Source of the DNA: Thermoplasmatales archaeon
GTDB lineage: Archaea; Thermoplasmatota; Thermoplasmata; Methanomassiliicoccales; Methanomethylophilaceae
Assembly: GCA_012515075.1 (NCBI GenBank)
Contig: JAAYZC010000003.1
Coordinates: 1 to 64,000 of the forward strand
DNA: 64,000 nucleotides
Direction of reading: 5' to 3'
Of the stretch, positions 58,106-64,000 are shown piece after piece; within the stretch, counting starts at the first letter, position 1; the number at the start of each line of letters is the position of its first letter. The notes under the pieces were generated by a model. It saw only the letters and a program-made list of their open reading frames with translations. It did not search any database and was not told the origin of the DNA. Made by a program: the position numbers and the translations under genes.

Positions 58106-61100
58106 CCCTTCCCTGTATCTTCGACCTTGTTCTGTTTCCTTAGTGATTCGGACTCGTACTTGGATACCTCTGTCAGGTCGGGCTGCATTATGACCTTGCT
58201 TATGCCCGAGGGGGGCCTGGAGACACCTATCAGATGCTCCGCGATCGCCAGCGTCACCTTCCTGAGGGACACCTGTATGAACTGTGCGCTGGAAGAGCTC
58301 TCCTTGACCCTGGCCGCAACCATCTCCGCGTTGACCGAATCCAGGAACATGTCCACCTCGTCCAGCACGTAGAACGGGGACGGTTGATACTCCTGTATCG
58401 CGAATATGAACGCCAGGGCCGTGAGGGACTTCTCGCCTCCGGAGAGGGCCTCCAGCCTCAGCAGCTTGCCGTTCTTCGGCTTGGCGTTTATCATCAGGCC
58501 GCCGATGAACGGATCCTCTTCGTATTCCAGCTTCATGAAGGCTTCGCCTCCGCCGGAAAGCTGTGCGTAGACCTCTTTGAAGTTGGTGTTTATCGCATCG
58601 TAGGCCTTCATGAAAAGGCCCTTCTTCTGCGAGTTCAGGGACTCCGTGAGGTCCGTGAGGTCCTTGATCTGGTTACGGAGCTTATCGCAGTCCCCGGAGA
58701 GGCTGTCGTACCTGGACTTCCTCTCGTCGTAATCCTCTATGGCCCGGAGGTTGACGTTCCCCATCCTCGTGATGACGCTCTCGCAGGACCTGATCGTCCG
58801 CCTTATCTCCTCCTCCGAAGGCAGAGGCGCGACCACCTCCGCCCTGACCGTCAGCACCTCGGCCTCCAGGCCCTCCACCTTCGCGCGGGATATCTCCAGG
58901 CTAGCCTGGGTCCCGGCCTTTATGCCCTCCAGGGTCTCGATCCTGTCCGCCGTGTTGGACTTCTCGCTCTCCGCCTGGTACTTCCTGCCCCTGACGGAGT
59001 CCAGGTCGTCCCTGAGGCCCTGTATGCCCTTCTCCATCTCCCTCTCGATCAGCCTGAGCGCGTCCAGCTCCACCTGGGCCTCTCTGCAGGATGATTCGTA
59101 CCTCTTGATGTCCGCCTCATCGGCGTCCATCCTCTTCTGCACGGACGCCGCCTGCCTTTCCAGGGATTCGCGCTGGGCCTCGATCCCTTTCCTCTCGGCC
59201 TTCAGGTCGTACATCTGCCGTGAAAGCTCGTTCACCTCGTTGTTAATTTCGAATACCGCTTCCCTCGCCTTCGACATCCTCTCCTGCATGCCTGCCGGAG
59301 CTATCTCGTTTATGCGGTCCCGCACGGCCCTCCTCTCGGTTCTGAGGTCCTCGAGTCTGGACGATGCCTCGGCGAGCGCCGACCTCGTCGCGGCGAGTTC
59401 TACCGATGCCTCTTCGAACCGGCCGCGTTTGGCTTCCAGCTCCTTCGAGAGGCGTTCCCTGTTGCCTCTGAGCTCCCTGATCTGTGCCTCCAGCCTCCCC
59501 AGCTTGGAGGAGGCTTCCACGGAGCCCACCGAAGCCGCCCTCATCTCGTTGTCCGCGGTGCGTATTTCCTCTCTGATGTCCCTCAGCCTCAGGTTGACGG
59601 ATTCCAAGGCCTCGTTGGCCGCCCTGAGCTCCGATCCCACCCTGTCCAACTGGGATTCGGAGGCGGTGCCGAATTTCATGATGTTCTGGGGGCTTATCGT
59701 CCCTCCCACCATCGCACCGGATGCCTCCAGCAGCTCTCCTCCCTTGGTGACGATCCTTATTCCGCCCATTATGCGACGGGCATCCGCCAGCGATTCGGCC
59801 ACCAGGGTGTCCCCGAAGACGTACCAGAATGCGTTGGCGTACCTCTGATCGTAGTCCATCAGGTCCGTGGCGTAGCCCAGGGTCTCCTTCAGCACCATTA
59901 TGGCCTTTGCCCTGGGCTTCCCGCCCATCATCTTGGAGAGCGGGAGGAATGTCACCCTCCCGAGCTTCTCCTTCTTGAGGAACGCTATGCCGTCTGCGGC
60001 CACGTCGTCATTGTCCACGACCACCGCCTGCATCTTGGATCCTGCGGCCACCGCCAGGGCGGTCTCGTACCCCGGATCCACCGTGGCCAGCTCCTGTATG
60101 GTCCCGTGTATCCCCTTCATGGCCCCCTTGTCCCGCAGCTCCAGTATCGCTGCCACGGCGGCGCTGCCCCTGTTGAACCTGTCCGCCGCCTTCTTCTCGG
60201 CGGACAGGGCGTTGTACTCGTTGCTGAGCCTGCGGACGGCGGAATCGAGTTCCTCCTTCTGCCTCTCCAGCTCGGCCTCCCTGCCCTTATCCTCGAGTAT
60301 CCTCTGCGAGATTGCCGCTACACCGCCCGCCGGACCGGCTTCCTTCTTCACCTGCTGATAGTTCCATTCCGCATCCTTTATCTCGAAATCCGCGGATTGC
60401 ACCTGTTCGTCCAGAGAGGCCATCGAGCGGCTGGCGTCGTCCTCTGAGGCCTCGGCCCGAGATACCTTGACCTGGGCCTCGTGCTCCTCCCTCTCCGCTT
60501 CGTCTATCTCGGAGTCCAGCTCCTGAAGCCTGTTCTGGAGGATCGTGTGCTCGCCGCCCCTGTCCTTCATCTCGTCGCCTATGCGATCGTTCTCGTCCTT
60601 CGCGGCGTCCAGTCTTTCCTGGACCGATGCCAGGGACCTCTCGGTCTCCGCAATCGCGTTTATGCATGTCTGAAGGGCGGCGCCGTTCTCCCCTAGGGAC
60701 TCCTTGAACGATGCAAGGAAGCTCTCCTGCTCCCCCCTTTCGTCGCGGGCCCTCTCGATGCGGTCGCTCATGGTCGCCAATCTGATCTTCACGCCGTCTA
60801 TACTCTCTTTGAGCTCCCTGTACTCGGGGCCGACCTTCCCCTCTATCTCGGCCTCCTTTGAACGAATCTCCTCTTCGAGGCGAACGATCTGGGCGGCCAG
60901 ATCCTCTTTCCTCTTCCTCAGGGAGAGCATGGCCTCGTCGTGCCTTGCGATCTGCTCCCTGAAGTGCTCGGCCTCGGCCCTGGCCGTCTCCAGCTGCCGG
61001 TGCACGAGCTGTGCCTTGGCCAGATCCAGCTGGTCCTGGGCGGCCAGATATTTCCTGGCCGCCTCGCGGTCCTTCTCCAGCTGTTCGAGCTGCGCCCTCA

Positions 61101-61710
61101 GCTCGTTCATTATTATGCCTATCCTCTCGAGGTTGGACACCGCCTCCTCCCTCTCCTCCTTCGCCTTTCCGATATCCTGGTCGTAGGAGGCTATCCCGGA
61201 TATCCCGTCTATTATGCGACGCCTCTCGAGGTTGCCTATCTGGACGATGTTTGTGACGTCGCCCTGCTGCACCATGTTGTATCCTTCCGCGGAGATCCTG
61301 GCCTTGGTCAGCAGGCTGTCGAACTCCGACATGGAGGACTTCCTGTCGTTGATGTAGAAATATGAGCTGTAGTCTTCGCTGTTCGTCCTGGAGACCCGGA
61401 CGTGGCGGGTGAGCCGGACCGTGTCGGAATCCCAGGGTATCATCCTGTCGGTGTTGTCGAAGACCAGTGAGACTCTGGTGAAATCCGACCTGTTCTTTGT
61501 CTTCCCACCGTCGAATATGAGATCTGTCAGCCTGCCGGCCCTTATGGCCTTCGAGCTCTTGGGCCCGAGGACGAAAAGTATGGCATCGGTTATGTTGGAC
61601 TTCCCCGATCCGTTCGGACCGGTGATCGCCGTGTATCCCTCAAGTAGAGGGATCGTCAGTTTCCCACCGAAGGATTTGAAGTTCTCCAACTCAATCTGCT
61701 TTAAGTACAC
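58102..61710 (-). CDS. smc: Chromosome segregation ATPase SMC
   Basis: The 1202-residue protein has Walker A GPNGSGKS (31-38), long coiled coils on both sides of a hinge (about 515-650, GIHGTIQELATVDPGYETAL), signature LSGGEKSLTALAFIFAIQ and Walker B FYVLDEVDMFLD. It compacts and segregates chromosomes with ScpA and ScpB. GTG start follows GGGGTGCAGC. A TATA-like palindrome lies about 100 nt upstream. Confidence 0.97.
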   Translation of the reverse strand: MYLKQIELENFKSFGGKLTIPLLEGYTAITGPNGSGKSNITDAILFVLGPKSSKAIRAGRLTDLIFDGGKTKNRSDFTRVSLVFDNTDRMIPWDSDTVRLTRHVRVSRTNSEDYSSYFYINDRKSSMSEFDSLLTKARISAEGYNMVQQGDVTNIVQIGNLERRRIIDGISGIASYDQDIGKAKEEREEAVSNLERIGIIMNELRAQLEQLEKDREAARKYLAAQDQLDLAKAQLVHRQLETARAEAEHFREQIARHDEAMLSLRKRKEDLAAQIVRLEEEIRSKEAEIEGKVGPEYRELKESIDGVKIRLATMSDRIERARDERGEQESFLASFKESLGENGAALQTCINAIAETERSLASVQERLDAAKDENDRIGDEMKDRGGEHTILQNRLQELDSEIDEAEREEHEAQVKVSRAEASEDDASRSMASLDEQVQSADFEIKDAEWNYQQVKKEAGPAGGVAAISQRILEDKGREAELERQKEELDSAVRRLSNEYNALSAEKKAADRFNRGSAAVAAILELRDKGAMKGIHGTIQELATVDPGYETALAVAAGSKMQAVVVDNDDVAADGIAFLKKEKLGRVTFLPLSKMMGGKPRAKAIMVLKETLGYATDLMDYDQRYANAFWYVFGDTLVAESLADARRIMGGIRIVTKGGELLEASGAMVGGTISPQNIMKFGTASESQLDRVGSELRAANEALESVNLRLRDIREEIRTADNEMRAASVGSVEASSKLGRLEAQIRELRGNRERLSKELEAKRGRFEEASVELAATRSALAEASSRLEDLRTERRAVRDRINEIAPAGMQERMSKAREAVFEINNEVNELSRQMYDLKAERKGIEAQRESLERQAASVQKRMDADEADIKRYESSCREAQVELDALRLIEREMEKGIQGLRDDLDSVRGRKYQAESEKSNTADRIETLEGIKAGTQASLEISRAKVEGLEAEVLTVRAEVVAPLPSEEEIRRTIRSCESVITRMGNVNLRAIEDYDERKSRYDSLSGDCDKLRNQIKDLTDLTESLNSQKKGLFMKAYDAINTNFKEVYAQLSGGGEAFMKLEYEEDPFIGGLMINAKPKNGKLLRLEALSGGEKSLTALAFIFAIQEYQPSPFYVLDEVDMFLDSVNAEMVAARVKESSSSAQFIQVSLRKVTLAIAEHLIGVSRPPSGISKVIMQPDLTEVSKYESESLRKQNKVEDTGKG

Positions 61711-61804
61711 GCTGCACCCCGCTCAGGAGGCCGACCCGGGGCGCGTCCGCGCCCCCAACTGCATCCCCGTCCGTGGTCACGGACACACTATACATCGCGT
61801 GCAT

Positions 61805-61818
61805 ACGTATAAATACGT
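61805..61818. promoter_or_regulatory. TATA-containing palindrome upstream of smc
   Basis: ACGTAT (61805-61810) and ATACGT (61813-61818) flank AA, giving a 14-bp dyad around a TATA-like core. It lies about 100 nt before the smc start and just before the HAD gene end. ACGTATAAAT is also found upstream of hcp. Confidence 0.35.
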
Positions 61819-61845
61819 TTTTCGCAAGAACACTTCTGTGGCACG

Positions 61846-62619
61846 TCAGAGAAGCCCCGGTATCTCGCCTACTGACCCGACGACGTAAGTGGGACGCATT
61901 GAAGATCCCCGGAGGTCCTCCTCCGTCGTCTCCCCCGAAAGAACCAGTATCGACCTGATACCGCAGTCCTGAGCCATCCTCATGTCCGTATACAGACGGT
62001 CGCCGACCATCACCGTGCTTTCCCTCTCCGCACCCATCTCGGCAGCCGCCATGTCCAGCATCAGGGGGTTGGGTTTCCCGACCACCGTGGCCTTCCTGCC
62101 CGTCAGGTACTCGAACATGCATATGAACGCTCCGATGTCCACATCGTAACCTCCCTCCGTCGGACAGAGGTCATCCGGATGGGTTGCGACGAGCTCCGCT
62201 CCGGCCATGATGAAGCTGTAGGCCTTGTTTATCTTGTCGAAGGTTATCGTCCTGTCGAAAGTCAGCAGAACTATGTCTGGGTCTTCTTCCGTGAGAGGTA
62301 TCCCTGCTTCCCTCATCTCGTCCTGCACCTCCGGGGTGGCCAAGACATAGACCCTCTTCCCCGGGCGCTGATCGAGAAGGAACCTCTCGGTAGCCACCGC
62401 CGATGTGAGTATGTTCTCGATGGATGCATCTAACCCCATGTCCCTGACCTTCTCCAGATAATAGCCGCGGGAGCGGGAGGAGTTGTTGGTGAGGAACACG
62501 AAAGGTATGCCCTTCGACCTGAGGAAACCGATGAACTCGGTGGCCCCGGGTATGACCTCCCCTCCGATGTACACGGTCCCGTCCATGTCGATGACGAAAC
62601 CGGAAACATCTTCGATCAT
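61846..62619 (-). CDS. HAD-superfamily phosphatase, NagD/p-nitrophenylphosphatase type
   Basis: The 257-residue protein has motif I GFVIDMDGTVYIG, FLTNNSSRS (motif II), KPNPLMLDMA (motif III) and MVGDRLYTDM (motif IV), with the type IIA cap. Archaeal relatives act on phosphoglycolate or other small phosphates. ATG at 62619 overlaps the UDG stop (ATGA). It is the last gene of the carS-pyrE-udg-HAD run. Confidence 0.9.
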   Translation of the reverse strand: MIEDVSGFVIDMDGTVYIGGEVIPGATEFIGFLRSKGIPFVFLTNNSSRSRGYYLEKVRDMGLDASIENILTSAVATERFLLDQRPGKRVYVLATPEVQDEMREAGIPLTEEDPDIVLLTFDRTITFDKINKAYSFIMAGAELVATHPDDLCPTEGGYDVDIGAFICMFEYLTGRKATVVGKPNPLMLDMAAAEMGAERESTVMVGDRLYTDMRMAQDCGIRSILVLSGETTEEDLRGSSMRPTYVVGSVGEIPGLL

Positions 62620-63146
62620 AGGAACTCCCGCTTTATCATTCTGATCGTCATCCTGAACGCCTCCCTTGATTCGCGACTGTATATGCAGGCCGCAGGATGG
62701 AATGTGGGTATGAATGCTATGTCCCTTCCGCCCGCCTTTATGGTCATCCTGGTGTTCACGATGTCCTTCATCCTTCCCTCGTATCCCGCCAGGTCCCTGC
62801 AGGCGGACCTCCCGAGACCGACCACCACCCTGCTGCCGCATATCTCAGAATCCAGGAAGGGCCTGCATGCGACCATCTCCTCCGGCGTCGGGTCGCGGTT
62901 GCCCGGAGGACGGCACTTCACTGTGTTCGTTATGAGCACGTCGGAGCGGCTGACACCCTCTTCGGACATCATGCGTTCCATGAGTTTTCCGGACCTTCCC
63001 ACGAACGGCCTCCCCGTGAGGTCCTCGGTCTCCCCCGGGGCCTCCCCCACGAACACCACCCCGGAGGATGGATCCCCGTCGGGCAGCACTATGCGGGTGC
63101 GTTCCCTGCACAGGGAACAAAGCGAACAGTCAGGCGACGGCCTCAT
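62616..63146 (-). CDS. Uracil-DNA glycosylase, family 4, iron-sulfur type
   Basis: The 176-residue protein has N-terminal cysteines in CSLCSLC, motif GEAPGETEDLTGRPFVGRSG, ITNTVKCRPPGNRDP, the cysteine in ACRPFLD and the catalytic-region FHPAA. It removes uracil from DNA, a frequent need in archaea. Its ATG overlaps the pyrE stop (ATGA). Confidence 0.93.
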   Translation of the reverse strand: MRPSPDCSLCSLCRERTRIVLPDGDPSSGVVFVGEAPGETEDLTGRPFVGRSGKLMERMMSEEGVSRSDVLITNTVKCRPPGNRDPTPEEMVACRPFLDSEICGSRVVVGLGRSACRDLAGYEGRMKDIVNTRMTIKAGGRDIAFIPTFHPAACIYSRESREAFRMTIRMIKREFL

Positions 63147-63679
63147 ATCCTGCCCTTCAGAAGCTCGGAGGAAGTGACCAGGGGAGAGAGCACCACACCT
63201 ATCTGGTACAGCGCCTCCGGGCCTCCTGACTCACGGTCTATGACCGATATCACGTCCCCCACGACTGCTCCTCCGTCCCTCAGCGTGCGTATGGCGGATA
63301 TGCTGGAGCCCGCCGTGGTTATCACATCCTCGGTGACCAGCACCCTGTCCCCCTCTTCCAGTATGCCCTCGATGAGCTTCCCGGTACCGTGGTCCTTCTT
63401 CTCCTTCCTGACCATCACGAAAGGTATCCCGGTTTCCAGGGAAAGGGCCGCGGCCAAGGGCACGGACCCGAGGACCACACCGGCTATCTTGTCAGCCACT
63501 ATGCCCTTCTCCTTCATCTTTTCGGCCATCAGCTCGGCTATCAGCCGGAGCATGCGCGGCTCGGTGCTGGCCCTCTTTATGTCTATGTAATAAGGGCTCT
63601 TGACCCCGGAGGCCAATATGAACTCTCCGAACTGCAGTGCCCCGCATTCGGCAAGCGCGTCTCCCAGATCCTTTCTCAT
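63143..63679 (-). CDS. pyrE: Orotate phosphoribosyltransferase
   Basis: The 178-residue protein has FGEFILASGVKSPYYIDIKRA near the start, VLGSVPLAAALS and the PRPP loop VLVTEDVITTAGSSI. It makes OMP in pyrimidine synthesis. ATG at 63679 follows GGTGATC; the longer frame upstream overlaps carS and is rejected. It is coupled to the UDG gene. Confidence 0.95.
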   Translation of the reverse strand: MRKDLGDALAECGALQFGEFILASGVKSPYYIDIKRASTEPRMLRLIAELMAEKMKEKGIVADKIAGVVLGSVPLAAALSLETGIPFVMVRKEKKDHGTGKLIEGILEEGDRVLVTEDVITTAGSSISAIRTLRDGGAVVGDVISVIDRESGGPEALYQIGVVLSPLVTSSELLKGRI

Positions 63680-63683
63680 ATGA

Positions 63684-64000
63684 TCACCACGGTTCATCCT
63701 TGAGGCCCCACCTGTAGGCGACGTTATTGGCCACACGGTGCACGCCGAACATTATCGCCAGAAGGAACAACAGGGCCAAGATGTTCCATCCCTCTATATA
63801 ATTGCCGTAAACCCAGTGGGGGAAGAGAACCCCGGTGACGATGAACGCCCCTATCACGAAGTCGTACTGGTCCATTACCGGGAACTTCTCGCCCCTCCCT
63901 ATGCCCAATCTCCTCTTGAGGAAGGAACCGAGCATATCGCCGAAAAGGGCTCCAAAAGACAGACACAGCAGTATCCCCACGTTCGACCAGAACGGTCCGT
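63684..64000 (-). CDS. carS: CDP-archaeol synthase (CarS), N-terminus outside window
   Basis: The visible 104 or so residues cover the C-terminal two thirds, including FGALFGDMLGSFLKRRLGI, PVMDQYDFVIGA and late membrane helices. This is the DUF46/CarS family, which activates unsaturated archaetidic acid with CTP in ether-lipid synthesis. The frame runs open through the window end, so the start lies beyond 64000. pyrE follows after 4 nt. Confidence 0.92.
   Translation of the reverse strand, partial: GPFWSNVGILLCLSFGALFGDMLGSFLKRRLGIGRGEKFPVMDQYDFVIGAFIVTGVLFPHWVYGNYIEGWNILALLFLLAIMFGVHRVANNVAYRWGLKDEPW

Noticed and set aside
1-64000. CRISPR arrays, insertion sequences, prophage genes or an rRNA operon
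   Set aside because: No regularly spaced repeats, transposase, integrase, phage structural gene or rRNA sequence was found.

Overview
This window reads as chromosomal DNA of a GC-rich, anaerobic, ether-lipid archaeon, most likely a Thermoplasmata-class methanogen relative such as Methanomassiliicoccales. Support comes from RadA, archaeal CCA-adding enzyme, Nop5, aIF5A, an Sm-like protein, GGGP and DGGGP synthases, CarS, the archaeal shikimate-entry aldolase next to TyrA, oxygen-sensitive enzymes (Hcp, an anaerobic RNR activase, acetyl-CoA synthase) and V4R-domain regulators resembling MsvR. By my reading 57 of 63 genes stop with TGA, 5 with TAA and only 1 with TAG. That fits an amber-decoding (pyrrolysine) lineage, but no methanogenesis or pyl gene lies in the window. 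Many genes have a TATA-like box 20 to 30 nt before the start and no Shine-Dalgarno, which suggests much leaderless transcription.

Layout. 1-377 is lower-GC DNA without a confident gene. 0.45-6.3 kb: zinc-ribbon protein, rubredoxin-flavoprotein fusion, twin-hairpin terminator, hybrid cluster protein, then tyrA and the aroA-prime aldolase behind an inverted repeat. 6.4-17 kb: secreted hydrolase, apt, PLD-type cardiolipin synthase, PHP phosphoesterase, 5-deoxyadenosine deaminase, MBL hydrolase, two transglutaminase-like membrane proteins, CCA transferase. 17-21 kb: radA, tRNA G10 methyltransferase and lipid genes. 21-28 kb: DUF454 protein, catalase, COG3044-type ATPase and PPC-domain protein on one strand, then membrane proteins and a methyltransferase. 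28-38 kb: tRNA-Leu and a carbon-metabolism block of ACT protein, full-length bacterial-type acetyl-CoA synthase, both corrinoid iron-sulfur protein subunits, a folate-free methionine synthase and the corrinoid-protein reactivase, followed by a peroxiredoxin. 38-41.5 kb: radical SAM activase, aldehyde dehydrogenase, and two tRNA-Val genes facing each other around an Imm5-like gene. 41.5-51 kb: MFS transporter, rtcA, riboflavin reductase, two V4R regulators, mtnA plus class II aldolase, nop5, aIF5A with a short upstream ORF, agmatinase. 51-64 kb, all minus strand: GlmM, DUF47 protein, an ABC importer lacking a binding protein, Sm-like protein, scpB-scpA-smc, HAD phosphatase, family 4 UDG, pyrE, carS (cut by the window edge).

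How the genes fit together. The acetyl-CoA synthase block contains no CO dehydrogenase and no pterin methyltransferase, but it has a methionine synthase of the kind thought to draw methyl groups from the corrinoid iron-sulfur protein, plus the reactivase for that protein. It may route methyl groups to methionine and acetyl-CoA. DadD, MtnA and the class II aldolase together suggest salvage of 5-deoxyadenosine and methylthioadenosine. Catalase, peroxiredoxin, Hcp, the rubredoxin flavoprotein and the two V4R regulators form a scattered oxidative/nitrosative stress set. Several inverted repeats sit at promoters (aroA-prime, hcp, catalase, peroxiredoxin, the ABC operon) and are candidate operators.
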